DNA of 64,000 bases from an uncultured Dokdonia sp. GTDB lineage: Bacteria > Bacteroidota > Bacteroidia > Flavobacteriales > Flavobacteriaceae. How positions within the stretch are numbered: the first letter of the stretch is position 1; each line of letters begins with the position of its first letter. The notes below the pieces were generated by a model. The model searched no databases. It was not told the origin of the DNA and saw only the letters and a program-made list of their open reading frames with translations. The stretch covers positions 372,001 to 436,000 of the forward strand of contig NZ_CANMDS010000003.1 of the NCBI RefSeq assembly GCF_947496725.1, in the 5' to 3' direction. Position numbers and translations under genes: made by a program. Shown in pieces: positions 1 through 9,800 of this stretch.

Positions 1-700
1 TCTTACCTGTTTTAAGATCTTTTGTAATTGCCGTCCAGTTACCATTGTCTAACGGGTCAAGATCTTCTACCTCTTTATGAAAGTGTACGGGTGTGTCAAA
101 CGCTGTTGCTAGTATTTCATATAAACGCTTGGTAAGTACGCCAAAGTTAACCTCTGTGCCACGATCTATACGTGATCCAGCCATTACCTCATCTTCTGTG
201 CGATCGTGCATTATAAGCGGGAACCAGTCCCTCATCTTACTTATTTGATCTGTATACTCTATGGTATCAAACATAAAGTGCTCTTTAAAGGCTTCAAAAC
301 GCTTTTTAAGAAACGTGACGTTCTTTTCTCCTGTTACCCAACTATGATGTGGTATGGGTTTTAAAAAGCGCTGAGGATCCTCTATAAATCCTTTTTCTAC
401 GAGATGTGCCCAAAACTGTTTTGTAATTTCAAATTGCTTACAGATTTCTATAGCCTTTTTTATGGAGACAGAACCATCTTCTTGCTCTGGGCAATAATTG
501 AGTTCACAAAGTGCCGAGTGACCGGTACCTGCATTATTCCAAGCGGCCGAACTTTCTTGAGCAACATCACCTAGACGTTCTAAAATTAAAATGCTCAAAT
601 CTGGCTTAAGCATCTTTGCCATAAGTGCAAGATTTGCACTCATAATTCCACCACCTACACAAATGAGGTCGTAATGATTTTTCGGAATTTCTCTGTTCAT
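1..700 (-). CDS. mqo: Malate:quinone oxidoreductase, N-terminal part (cut by window edge)
   Basis: The protein starts at an ATG read leftwards from base 700 and runs off the window, so only about the first 233 residues are present. An N-terminal dinucleotide-binding segment (DLICVGGGIMSANLA, about residues 11-25) is followed by SSAAWNNAGTGHSALCELNY, a stretch typical of the Mqo family. The family oxidises malate to oxaloacetate and passes electrons to quinone at the membrane; it is an FAD-dependent peripheral enzyme of the TCA cycle. The minus strand just upstream of the start has TAAGTTTA (bases 736-743), close to a flavobacterial -7 box. The gene faces away from nothing obvious in the window; the next gene is on the same strand behind a terminator. 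Family assignment is from recognisable motifs, and I consider it secure. Confidence 0.9.
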   Translation of the reverse strand, partial: MNREIPKNHYDLICVGGGIMSANLALMAKMLKPDLSILILERLGDVAQESSAAWNNAGTGHSALCELNYCPEQEDGSVSIKKAIEICKQFEITKQFWAHLVEKGFIEDPQRFLKPIPHHSWVTGEKNVTFLKKRFEAFKEHFMFDTIEYTDQISKMRDWFPLIMHDRTEDEVMAGSRIDRGTEVNFGVLTKRLYEILATAFDTPVHFHKEVEDLDPLDNGNWTAITKDLKTGK

Positions 701-1021
701 AAAAAAGGGTTTATGGTATAAAGGTATCGAAATCTAAACTTACAATTTGAACCCTCATTTATTAATAAAATATACAAGCTGCTATGTTACTCAATTGGTC
801 TCAAAAACCCAGTATAGACATCTCTTATACGTTAAATTTTAACTTAAAATCACTATTTTGAGAGTAATAGGGTTTCTCTATAAAGCACATATTTAGTATT
901 AAATAAAAACTTTATATAAATCCTATAAGTATTTGATTATAAGTGTTTAGAATAAATATGTTTAATCAAAAACCCCCACTATAAACAATGTCTATAGTGG
1001 GGGTTTTAGACAAATGATGTA
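701..1021. other. Intergenic region upstream of mqo
   Basis: About 320 AT-rich bases without a convincing ORF. It contains the mqo promoter region near the left end and the terminator of the following gene at its right end (969-1007). I see nothing else in it. Confidence 0.6.
969..1007 (-). terminator. Rho-independent terminator of the FAD oxidoreductase gene
   Basis: Perfect 15-bp stem (969-983 with 993-1007), GC-rich in the middle (five C:G pairs), 9-nt loop and A/T tracts at both ends. It lies 15 nt beyond the stop of the minus-strand gene at 1022. Confidence 0.85.
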
Positions 1022-2275
1022 CTACTGTAGCAATCCTTCTATTTTTTCTATAACAGCTTGAGCAGCTCTTTCTCCAGAGATCATTGCGGCGTTAAGAGAG
1101 CCGTTAAGAAGATGGTCTCCAGCAAGAAAAATTGTGTCTTTAAGTTGCGTTTCAGACGCTTCACAATCCATACGTAAATTGTCAAGTTTAGGTAAAGCTC
1201 GCGGAATCACATATGATTTTAAGAAAGTAACATCTGTGATATTACAGTAAGTTGCAAGTTCTGAAGTAACGGTTGCAACAAGTGCTTTTTCAGATAAATC
1301 TTGATCGTCTACTACGGTTACAGAGAGTAGATTTTTTGCTCCAGTAGTTGCAGTTTCTAGCGCATCTACATAGAAGAGATTGTTAATTCGCGTATTCTCA
1401 TCTGCTACAAGTTGGATCAAGGGTTGCTTCTTCCCTACTGCTTCTACCTCGTAATACAGGTTCACACAAGACTTCCAGGGAGTCTCTTGGCCTCTTAGGT
1501 TTGCTATAAACTGGCTAGCTTCTGTAGCTATAATGGTATAATCGCTCTCTAGGGCGGTTCCGTTTGTGAGGGTGATGGTGTTATCTTCTACACTTGCTAC
1601 ACTCGTATTAAACATAAAAGTGGTGTTTTTTAGCTGTGAAGAGAGTTGTTTAGGTATTGCTTCTATTCCAGCTTTTGGCACAGTGGCCATCCCTTCTCCA
1701 AACATTTTATACACAAACTCAAACATACGGCTTGAGGTGCTAAGCGCTGTCTCTAAGAAAATACCACTGAAAAACGGCTTAAAGAAATCTGTAATCATCG
1801 CTTGGCTAAAGCCTCTCTTGCGCAGGTAAACTAGCGTAGAGCTTTCTGGAGTATTAAAAATCTCTTCTATAGATTTGTTTTTTAAATCCTTATTAAGCTT
1901 AAGTACCTTAACCTTGTCACCTAGTTTACCTACAGATGAGGTCATTGTAGGTATAAGCATCTTGATACTGCGTGTAGGGTCGCCTATAGATTGAGATTTA
2001 CGATTTTTAAATATGGTAGCGCCTGGTAAAAAAGATTGTAGCTCTAAGGCCTTATAATCTAGATATTCCTTTGCTTTTGGGTATGCGTCTAGTAGCACTT
2101 GAAAACCGTGATCTAGCTGGTAACCGTTTACAACATCTGTCTTTACACGACCACCAGCACGATCTGTAGCTTCTATAATGGTAGGTGCATATCCCTTCTG
2201 TTCCAGTTGTATGGCAGCAATGAGGCCACTTATTCCGGCGCCTATGATGTGTATTTTATGAGTAGAATTGTTCAT
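1022..2275 (-). CDS. FAD-dependent amine oxidase / phytoene desaturase-like oxidoreductase
   Basis: A 417-residue flavoprotein. The N-terminus has the classic FAD-binding fold: HIIGAGISGLIAAIQLEQKG (residues about 9-28), followed by an acidic residue ending the second strand (E35) and the RAGGRVKTD segment seen in flavin amine oxidases, protoporphyrinogen oxidases and carotenoid desaturases. The C-terminus carries the second FAD contact, FLAGDHLLNGSLNAAMISGE, with an alanine/glycine-rich helix. No signal peptide is visible, so it is probably cytoplasmic or membrane-peripheral. The substrate cannot be told from the sequence; there is no carotenoid or haem gene beside it. A copy of the interspersed palindrome lies between its start and the next gene upstream. 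Confidence 0.8.
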   Translation of the reverse strand: MNNSTHKIHIIGAGISGLIAAIQLEQKGYAPTIIEATDRAGGRVKTDVVNGYQLDHGFQVLLDAYPKAKEYLDYKALELQSFLPGATIFKNRKSQSIGDPTRSIKMLIPTMTSSVGKLGDKVKVLKLNKDLKNKSIEEIFNTPESSTLVYLRKRGFSQAMITDFFKPFFSGIFLETALSTSSRMFEFVYKMFGEGMATVPKAGIEAIPKQLSSQLKNTTFMFNTSVASVEDNTITLTNGTALESDYTIIATEASQFIANLRGQETPWKSCVNLYYEVEAVGKKQPLIQLVADENTRINNLFYVDALETATTGAKNLLSVTVVDDQDLSEKALVATVTSELATYCNITDVTFLKSYVIPRALPKLDNLRMDCEASETQLKDTIFLAGDHLLNGSLNAAMISGERAAQAVIEKIEGLLQ

Positions 2276-2305
2276 ATATGAAGTAGTAAGAGTGTTATTT
2301 TTTTT

Positions 2306-2319
2306 GCTTTCGCGAAAGC
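2306..2319. repeat. Interspersed palindrome, copy 1
   Basis: GCTTTCGCGAAAGC, intergenic, 10 nt downstream of the tamL stop codon. Confidence 0.9.
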
Positions 2320-2328
2320 GTAAATTAT

Positions 2329-4599
2329 TTAAAAAGGGTAACCAATAGCAAAATTAAAGATAGGTTCATCAAATTTGAAATCCCAGCGTTCTCCCTCTGC
2401 AAGCGATGGATCGTGAAAAGGAGCAGCGAGATCAAAACGTATTACAAAGCCTTGTACATCTACACGTAGCCCAAAACCACCACCTATACCAAGCTCGTTT
2501 ATAAAATCTGAGGTAAACTTATCTTTACCCGGCAGATCTTCGTTCTCAACGCTATTCCAGATATTACCTGCATCTACAAAAAAGGCTCCTTTAAGGTAAT
2601 TAAAGATAGGAAATCTATACTCTGCATTTGCCTCTAGGCGTATGTTACCTATCTGATCAAAAAAGCTCCCACTCTCAGAGTTACCTGTTGACGTACCAGG
2701 CCCTAAAGAGCGTATTCTGAACGCTCGCACGCTGTATGGACCGCCTGCATAATATTGCTTTACAAAGGGTAATATCTCTGAGTTGCCGTATGCATACCCA
2801 TAACCAGCAAATAAGCGAGTGGCAATTTTTTGCTCCTTACCAAAGTTAAAGTGATACCTAAAATCTGCATCTATCTTTGCAAACTGTGCATACTCTAGTC
2901 CTAAAAAGGTGTTGTTTTCTGTATCCTCATTTTCTTGGCCAAGTAGACTTACCGTGTTACCAGCAATCTCAACATTTGTGTTAAGAAATACTTGATATGT
3001 ATCACTAGTATCTACCATCCCGTTGTAGGTAAAACTATAGGTAAGACCGGCGATAAATTGCTGCTCAAAACTCTGTTCTAAAAATGGATTTTCTGCAAGT
3101 ATCTCGTCAAAGGCTTCTGTGGTGTTTGACAATCTCGTGTAACTTAGTGAGATAGGGTTTATTTTATGCGTCACATATTTATTTGCATCCCAAGTGTAGC
3201 CAAAGCCTGCGTTACCAGAGAGAAGCGTGTATAGCTTTGACCTGTTTAAATAATCAAAACCTAGGGCCGTGACGGTTTTTGGGATGTTGTATTTAAAGAA
3301 ATCTGTATTAATCTTAATTGGAAAAATCACTCTAGGGAATACAAGCTCACTTGCAAGACCCAGCTCAATACTGCTCAAAGACTCGCCACCACCTACTTGC
3401 ACTTCATAACCTGCAGAGCCTGTAATATTAAGTACTTCTCCCCCTTTAAAGAGGTTTCGGTTGCTGTAGGTAAGTGCAAGGCCCGGCCCAGCAAAATTAT
3501 TAGACTTTGTAACCGCTTGTATCTCTGCTCTTATGGCTCTTTTATTAAGAGGTGATAAGTATATGTTTGCCTCTAGAATCCCTAAACTATCTGTGCGCAG
3601 GCTATCTACTTCTTCATACTGGATATTTACAAATTTATAAGCTCCTATGGTAGATAATCTTCTGGCTGTATTGCGGGAGATATCTGGATTATAAAGCGAT
3701 CCTTCTTTAAGTGTAATGTATGGCGCAAGATATTTGGGTTTAAAATAGGTCTCGTTTTGTATCATATTGAGACTATCGTAGCGGACTATATTTTGCTGTA
3801 AGGTATCCTTTAGCTCATAGTTAGGATACACATTAATTTTTTGCACTTTGTAAGGCACAATGACCTTGTTAGGAACATCTTTTTTAATCTTTAAGAACAT
3901 ATCAAAACGCTTGTTCTTATATTGATTTGTGTCAATCTCAAAAATGAGAAACGATGGGTTAAAGTTGTAATATCCCTTTCTCTTAAGCTTGTAGTCTATG
4001 CGGTCGCGCTCTTGTTTTAGATTTGAGAGGTCATAGCGCATTCCCTTTTTGAATGGCGAACTCTTAACCGTACTTATCATCTCTCTATAAATAGGCGGCG
4101 AGAGTGTGTCGAGCTGGTATGTTTCCATACGGTATGGTGTAGGCACCTTAACCATATATGCTATAGAGGCTCTTTTCTTTGTTTCGCTTTCGCGAAAGCG
4201 AGAACTCACATCACTATAAAAGAAGCCACGGTTCTCAAGTCTGTTTCTCAACAATGCCTCTACCTCAAACTCCTCTACATCTGACTGGTAAACAGGCTCC
4301 TCTCCTATTTTTTTATTGAGCCACTTATTTATCACTCCAGGATTTTCTCGCTGTGCTTTGTAGTGTATACTTAGGTTAGGATACATCCCTAAAACCTTAG
4401 TGTTAGGAGATGGTCTTAAAACACTTTCTAACTCTGCCTTGAGTAAATTTTGATTAACTATAGTACTATCTGAGTTAATTATAACCTCACCACCCGTATA
4501 TAATCGTTCTCCCTCAGTTATATACTTTTCTACACTACACGAGCAGAGTGTGATACTTACTATGACAAGGACTATGTGTATTAATTTACGGTACTGCAC
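2329..4599 (-). CDS. tamL: TamL: lipid-anchored BamA/TamA (Omp85) family outer-membrane assembly protein
   Basis: A 756-residue Omp85-family protein. It begins with a lipoprotein signal (hydrophobic stretch, then LCSC with the lipidated cysteine at about residue 22), which is the hallmark of the Bacteroidota-specific TamA variant called TamL. The middle (about 30-350) looks like POTRA domains; the C-terminal half is rich in alternating strands, with the conserved GPYSVRAFR-type segment (Omp85 lid-lock motif region) and a C-terminal FNFAIGYPF ending typical of a membrane barrel. It lies 4 nt downstream of tamB and on the same strand, so the two are surely cotranscribed and the pair should span the periplasm to insert outer-membrane proteins. 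A copy of the interspersed palindrome sits inside the gene and encodes RFRES near residue 136. Confidence 0.88.
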   Translation of the reverse strand: MQYRKLIHIVLVIVSITLCSCSVEKYITEGERLYTGGEVIINSDSTIVNQNLLKAELESVLRPSPNTKVLGMYPNLSIHYKAQRENPGVINKWLNKKIGEEPVYQSDVEEFEVEALLRNRLENRGFFYSDVSSRFRESETKKRASIAYMVKVPTPYRMETYQLDTLSPPIYREMISTVKSSPFKKGMRYDLSNLKQERDRIDYKLKRKGYYNFNPSFLIFEIDTNQYKNKRFDMFLKIKKDVPNKVIVPYKVQKINVYPNYELKDTLQQNIVRYDSLNMIQNETYFKPKYLAPYITLKEGSLYNPDISRNTARRLSTIGAYKFVNIQYEEVDSLRTDSLGILEANIYLSPLNKRAIRAEIQAVTKSNNFAGPGLALTYSNRNLFKGGEVLNITGSAGYEVQVGGGESLSSIELGLASELVFPRVIFPIKINTDFFKYNIPKTVTALGFDYLNRSKLYTLLSGNAGFGYTWDANKYVTHKINPISLSYTRLSNTTEAFDEILAENPFLEQSFEQQFIAGLTYSFTYNGMVDTSDTYQVFLNTNVEIAGNTVSLLGQENEDTENNTFLGLEYAQFAKIDADFRYHFNFGKEQKIATRLFAGYGYAYGNSEILPFVKQYYAGGPYSVRAFRIRSLGPGTSTGNSESGSFFDQIGNIRLEANAEYRFPIFNYLKGAFFVDAGNIWNSVENEDLPGKDKFTSDFINELGIGGGFGLRVDVQGFVIRFDLAAPFHDPSLAEGERWDFKFDEPIFNFAIGYPF
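4185..4200. repeat. Interspersed palindrome, copy 2 (inside tamL)
   Basis: Perfect CGCTTTCGCGAAAGCG inside the tamL coding region, read in the frame that gives RFRES. Confidence 0.92.
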
Positions 4600-4603
4600 G
4601 TGC

Positions 4604-7600
4604 TTAATCTATCTTATTAGTTTTTCTATTTTCTTGGGAAGGTTTAAGTTCTTCCTTTTGCTCTTCTTCTTGAAGGAGTTGTTGTTGCTTCTTTTTCAAA
4701 ATAGCACTCCACAACTGACTAAATTTATTAAACTCTTGCTGGAATATGAGCGAGATCCCACTTACAATGGTCTGTCCATCTATCACGTTTTCAAACTCAC
4801 TACGTCTAAAGCCTTTGAGACGGTACTGTCCATCTTCAGTAAGTTCATACTCTAGGCTTACATTACCTATAAGCGGTGTGGCATCACCACTTGCACTCTC
4901 GCCCGCCACGTCTACACTACTCCCCACACGTACGGTAAGCTTATCATTAAAGAATTTACGTTGTGCAGCAATATCCAGCTGTGTGCGTTCTTGTGGAGTT
5001 GTGCCTTGATAGTCTGTAAATGTATCGAGTCCAAAATCCAACTGGAACCCTGTGTTGCCTAATAATTTATCAGAAAAAATATTAAGCTGATCAGACAGGG
5101 CATCATTAAGGTTATCTCTAGCAATACTAGCAAACCCTCCCTGACTCCCATCTGAGTTAGAGTCAGGATAAAATCTATTAAGTACTAAGAGTGAAAAGAC
5201 CTGTCTGTTTAACTCTCCAGTTTGTTGATTAACTTGTTGTACGCGACTATATACCTCACCTCCTAGTGCTCCTTGCTCATCTTCTGGCAGGTCTAATGCA
5301 AAGTTTATCTCTGGACTAAGAAGGTCCCCGTCGATGTTTAGGTATACTAAAAACGGCAATTGCTGCCTGTATTGTGACTGGGCCGAGGGATCATCACTAG
5401 TACTTGTAATAGCCATAAGTGGCGCCGCAGAAGCATCAACCGAATATACGGCACGCACATCAAGTTTTGCGTCAAAAGGATCTCCAGACCAAGATACTCG
5501 GCTGCTTGGGTCAAGTGTAAATGTGCGGTTTACCAAGTTATATAAGTTCATCTCATACTGGCCACCAGCCACGTCGTACACCCCTGTTAGATTCATACGC
5601 CCATTGGGTTGTAGTGTGAAATTTAAATCTGCATCACCATTTACCTTTAGATTATCACCTGTCTCTTCATCTATAAGTATGGTTACTTGTGCATCTCTAT
5701 TTACCTTAAGTAGTGATTTTATATCAAAACCTGTAATTGTTCCCGTTTCTTCTTCGGTGCGTGTGAGAATGGCGTCTGGATTTTCTCTATTAACAAACAC
5801 TACAATACCATCACTAGACTCTATGTTTGCCGCTGCCGTAGGCATTATGTAGGTGATATCTGTACTACCGCCCACGGTGGCGTCAAGATCTATTACGGGG
5901 ATTTGTAAATCACCGGTGATGGAGGCAGTAGCGTCAAAAACCGCTGTCCCGTATACAAAGTCGTTATCGCCTTTTTTAGCATTAAGGGCTTGAAAGTCAT
6001 TTGCAACCACTTTTAAATCAAACGTTGGGTTTATAAAACGCTCTGTACCTACAAGACCGTCAACTGTTAGTTTATTGTCCTTATCATCACGTATGGTAAA
6101 ATTTGACATTGAGATTCCCTCATTGTCTATAGAAACGGTTTCTTTAAGTAATGTAAATGGTGCATTAAGCTTAGTAACAGTAAATCCTGCATTAGTAAAA
6201 CGTAAGAAACCTTGGTATTCTAGATCAATAAGCTTCCCGTTCATTTTAAAATTACCATTGAGCGTTCCGGAACCATCTTTAAGCTCGCCTAGAGAAAAAC
6301 CATCTAAGGCTTCCATTTTGAGTTCATTTATATCTAGATCCATATTAATGGTAGCGCCATCTATATCTGCAATGTAGTCTCCGGTAAGTTCTAGATCTGC
6401 AACCCCTTCAGAAACAGCTAGATTAAAGTCGTATTTATTACCATTAATAGACCTACCTGTGAGTTCTAAAATGCCTAGATCTTCTTCTAGTACTCGTAGC
6501 TTTTCAACATATATATCTGCCAGAAAACCTATGTCACCAAAGGGTTCTTCTAGTACAAAATCTCCATTAAGGTTACCACTAGCAAGTTTTTCGTCTGGGT
6601 TGAGATATGCAAGAAACTCACTTATTTTAAAATTCTGAAAATCGATAGCTATGTGATCCTTTTCAATGGTAGGAAGTTTGTCTGTAAATTCTACAGATTG
6701 CAACTTTCGCGTAAAGCGAAAATCATTAAAAGCCAATTTTCCATCTGTAATAAGAACTTCATTACTCGACGGAGTTTTCCAATCTTTTTTATTAAAAATA
6801 AGACTGTCTTCACTTACGTGAAAACGTAATCGCTCCCTGCTCCCCGTAATGTCTGACTGTACTTGTATAAGTTTTTCATCATTTGCATAGGCAAGAAAAT
6901 CTAGTGAAAGCTCATTGTTAGTTTGATTACCCTTTATACGTGTTTCTTGTATAGCGATAGGTCCTGCAGTTAAGCCGTTAAAACCTAAATCAAAGGTAAA
7001 TGCATCTCGGTCTGTGTTCATACTAAATGAGAGGCTATCCAGCTCATTACCTGCATAATTAATGTGTGGTGCTTTTATCGAGGCATCTAGTTTACGAGTA
7101 GCCTCACTAAAAGCAAGGTCAACAGCAATCGTGTCTAGATCTTTCATATTTACTAGAAAAACCTCATTGAGTAAGGGTGATTGTCTCACCTTCCCTTTAA
7201 GTACAACATTTACTGGGTTTGTAATGGTATCTTTTATAATAGCATCTCTGTAAAAATAACTGTTTACGTGATTTTGTAAAGCAGTTGCTATCCTCGCTGG
7301 GTCAGCATTAGATCTTAAATCAAGGTTCAATATCTTGTTGTCAAATTGTACAGAAGTACTATCTGGACGTACACGTGCAGACCCTTCTAGATTACCTATT
7401 AAATACGTGCGGTCGTCATAAACAATTACACCATCATCCATTACTGCTGTTACATCATAACTCGCGGTACTCCCTTTAAAAGTGCTCGTGAGTTTAAAAC
7501 CAGTACGTACATCACGTTGCATTAATCCTAGAGCTTGTAAATCTGCTCCTATGACATCAAGATTAATACTAGCTGCAGTTGCAATTGTGTCTAGCACAAC

Positions 7601-9646
7601 GAGGCCTGTAAGGTTTGTATTAAGATTACTGTCTTTGTAGCTTGATGTAATAGCACCTTCACCATCTTTTATTTTACTAGTAATCGTTAGGTCTTTTATA
7701 GCATAGTCATTGTATAAAAATGAAGCTACAGTAGCATCTACATTTGCATCAAGCGTGTTTAATGAAGTGCCCGAGCCCTGGCCCTTGAGCGTGAGATTGA
7801 GGTTCCCTATGCTATTGTTTTGAAGAAGCTCACCTAGGTTATACTCTTCTATTGCCAGTGTGGTGTTAAAAGCAATGGTATTATTATTTTTAAAAGTACC
7901 ATCTATGGTTGCGAGACCTTGTGTAGTCGTAAGGCTTGCAGTAGTCGTAATATTTGTAAGGGTACCTTTTGCGGCAGCTACTAGCTTTAAGTCTTGCGGC
8001 AGATTAATACTTAAAGAATCTGTTGCTATAAATTTTGATATGTCGTTCTTACTAGTAGAAGCATTAATGTTAGGCAGATTAAAATATAGACTCTCTATAT
8101 CATTTATATTCTTAAGGTTACCATTTGCCTTTAAATCAGTGTTAGACCAACTTAAAGCAAGATTAGGAACCGTCAAATCTGCTAGCGTGCCTGATGCCGT
8201 TATTGCCCCAGCAATAGGATTTTTACTTACTGTCTGTAAATACGTGTTAGATCTTAGAGATGGTTGGAATAGAAATAAATCACCCAGCGCTACCTTTACG
8301 TCTGTAATGTTAAGGTCTAATTGCACATTTTCTGGTTGTGTCGCTATCTTATCTAGCGAAGGGTAACTCATCACGATATCTCCTCTCAGTGTGTTTGAGT
8401 TGATAGCCGCATTCATATTTTCAAGCTGTAAATCTGTATCAGAAACAAGAAAATTTGTAGAAACTGATTTGACATTTATACCAGAGACTTCTCTTCCTGA
8501 CAGACTTTTCACATTACCACCCGCCACAAAATCTTTTAGATAAGTGTCTGTACTTTCTAGATTCACATTAGAGAGAAACACCGCTTCAGGATTAAAGACA
8601 CCTTTTGTAGCTACCGCACCATTTACGGTATAACGTATACTTGTATTAGTCACGCTAGCCTTATCTACTGTAATATTATAGTCTGGAAATGGGGAATTGC
8701 TAGATTCAATAGGTACTTGTGATGCGGTAGTACTAAACATATCAATACCTATCGCGCTATCATTTATTACAATGTCATTTATAGCAATGACAAAGCTGTT
8801 AAAATCTGCTTTGGGAATACTTGTTTCAAGCTCCTTAAAATCAAAATCAAAAGACACGCCTACCTCCTCACCTGTATAGTTTCCGCTTACGTCTTTTAGG
8901 GTAAGCTTGTTAAAAGCTAGGTATGGCAGTGGTATTTCTTCGGCATCTGGGTCTGATGGTACTGGTACCTGATTAACCTTAATTTGAGCATTTTCTATAT
9001 ATCCCTCACTGGCAGTAAATCTCATCTCATCCAGGTTTACTGTATCTGGTGATATGCGTAGCTCTTTAAAAGTGTACCTACTATCTATACCTGTAATAAC
9101 ATCGTTATACACTACATCAAAATCTTTGAGGTCTAGATCACCTATAATAAGATCCATTGGTGCCGTGCTAGTTGTATCTGTTTGTTGAGATGGTGGAGTT
9201 GCAAAAGCAGCTGCAATAAAGTCAAAGTTGAATCCGCTTAGGGTGTCTTTTCTAATAATATTTGCTCGTAGACCTTCCCATTGTGCATTCTCTATGCCTA
9301 TACCAGTACCATTTATAATGGGCCACAAAGGGATATCTGCCTCTAGAGACCTACTGTATACAAGCGTGTCGCCTTGCTTATCTTCGAGATATAGCCCTTC
9401 TATGGCAACATCTCCGTCAAAGGTTATAAAAGCCCTTTCGAGCTCAACCTTAGTTTGCGTTTTTTCAGAAAAATAACTCACTGCCTTAGAAACAACAATG
9501 TTTTGTCCCCACTCACTTCGTATAAATAAAAGTAAGAGTATAATAAGTACAAGAAGAACAAATAACGTGCGAGCCAGAATGCGTAGCCACCTAAATTTTC
9601 GTTTAGGTTTTTTTGTTTGTGGCGCTTTGTTTTCAGGGTTTGTCAC
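4604..9646 (-). CDS. tamB: TamB-like translocation and assembly module protein (DUF490)
   Basis: A 1680-residue protein with one N-terminal membrane anchor (about residues 26-43, LARTLFVLLVLIILLLLF) followed by a very long chain of short beta strands, the expected beta-taco/groove that bridges inner and outer membranes. The C-terminal 350 residues match the DUF490/TamB domain style: GGQYEMNLYNLVNRTFTLD, then DLPEDEQGALGGEVYSRVQQ and an end part with LDFGLDTFTDYQ and RVGSSVDVAG. The tail (last 30 residues) is highly charged and Gln/Lys/Glu rich. Its partner tamL follows 4 nt later. TamB proteins support outer-membrane protein insertion and phospholipid transport; which applies here is not visible. 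Several long open frames on the opposite strand are shadows of this gene. Confidence 0.88.
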   Translation of the reverse strand: MTNPENKAPQTKKPKRKFRWLRILARTLFVLLVLIILLLLFIRSEWGQNIVVSKAVSYFSEKTQTKVELERAFITFDGDVAIEGLYLEDKQGDTLVYSRSLEADIPLWPIINGTGIGIENAQWEGLRANIIRKDTLSGFNFDFIAAAFATPPSQQTDTTSTAPMDLIIGDLDLKDFDVVYNDVITGIDSRYTFKELRISPDTVNLDEMRFTASEGYIENAQIKVNQVPVPSDPDAEEIPLPYLAFNKLTLKDVSGNYTGEEVGVSFDFDFKELETSIPKADFNSFVIAINDIVINDSAIGIDMFSTTASQVPIESSNSPFPDYNITVDKASVTNTSIRYTVNGAVATKGVFNPEAVFLSNVNLESTDTYLKDFVAGGNVKSLSGREVSGINVKSVSTNFLVSDTDLQLENMNAAINSNTLRGDIVMSYPSLDKIATQPENVQLDLNITDVKVALGDLFLFQPSLRSNTYLQTVSKNPIAGAITASGTLADLTVPNLALSWSNTDLKANGNLKNINDIESLYFNLPNINASTSKNDISKFIATDSLSINLPQDLKLVAAAKGTLTNITTTASLTTTQGLATIDGTFKNNNTIAFNTTLAIEEYNLGELLQNNSIGNLNLTLKGQGSGTSLNTLDANVDATVASFLYNDYAIKDLTITSKIKDGEGAITSSYKDSNLNTNLTGLVVLDTIATAASINLDVIGADLQALGLMQRDVRTGFKLTSTFKGSTASYDVTAVMDDGVIVYDDRTYLIGNLEGSARVRPDSTSVQFDNKILNLDLRSNADPARIATALQNHVNSYFYRDAIIKDTITNPVNVVLKGKVRQSPLLNEVFLVNMKDLDTIAVDLAFSEATRKLDASIKAPHINYAGNELDSLSFSMNTDRDAFTFDLGFNGLTAGPIAIQETRIKGNQTNNELSLDFLAYANDEKLIQVQSDITGSRERLRFHVSEDSLIFNKKDWKTPSSNEVLITDGKLAFNDFRFTRKLQSVEFTDKLPTIEKDHIAIDFQNFKISEFLAYLNPDEKLASGNLNGDFVLEEPFGDIGFLADIYVEKLRVLEEDLGILELTGRSINGNKYDFNLAVSEGVADLELTGDYIADIDGATINMDLDINELKMEALDGFSLGELKDGSGTLNGNFKMNGKLIDLEYQGFLRFTNAGFTVTKLNAPFTLLKETVSIDNEGISMSNFTIRDDKDNKLTVDGLVGTERFINPTFDLKVVANDFQALNAKKGDNDFVYGTAVFDATASITGDLQIPVIDLDATVGGSTDITYIMPTAAANIESSDGIVVFVNRENPDAILTRTEEETGTITGFDIKSLLKVNRDAQVTILIDEETGDNLKVNGDADLNFTLQPNGRMNLTGVYDVAGGQYEMNLYNLVNRTFTLDPSSRVSWSGDPFDAKLDVRAVYSVDASAAPLMAITSTSDDPSAQSQYRQQLPFLVYLNIDGDLLSPEINFALDLPEDEQGALGGEVYSRVQQVNQQTGELNRQVFSLLVLNRFYPDSNSDGSQGGFASIARDNLNDALSDQLNIFSDKLLGNTGFQLDFGLDTFTDYQGTTPQERTQLDIAAQRKFFNDKLTVRVGSSVDVAGESASGDATPLIGNVSLEYELTEDGQYRLKGFRRSEFENVIDGQTIVSGISLIFQQEFNKFSQLWSAILKKKQQQLLQEEEQKEELKPSQENRKTNKID

Positions 9647-9770
9647 CAGAGGGCTTCAATTTTTTAACAAATTAACGCCGTTTGCTCATTTTAACATAAT
9701 TTGCCGCTGTAAAGTATTGTTAAAACGCCATCTATGATACTATAAAGCTGTTTTTTGAGTGTTTTTATTG

Positions 9771-9786
9771 CGCTTTCGCGAAAGCG
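9771..9786. repeat. Interspersed palindrome, copy 3
   Basis: Perfect CGCTTTCGCGAAAGCG between tamB and the type IX secreted protein, 15 nt downstream of the latter's stop. Confidence 0.92.
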
Positions 9787-9800
9787 TGTATCTATTTATC

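Noticed and set aside
4550-9737. Many long open frames on the plus strand opposite tamB
   Set aside because: They have shadow-type composition, lack start contexts and run antisense to a clearly recognised protein.
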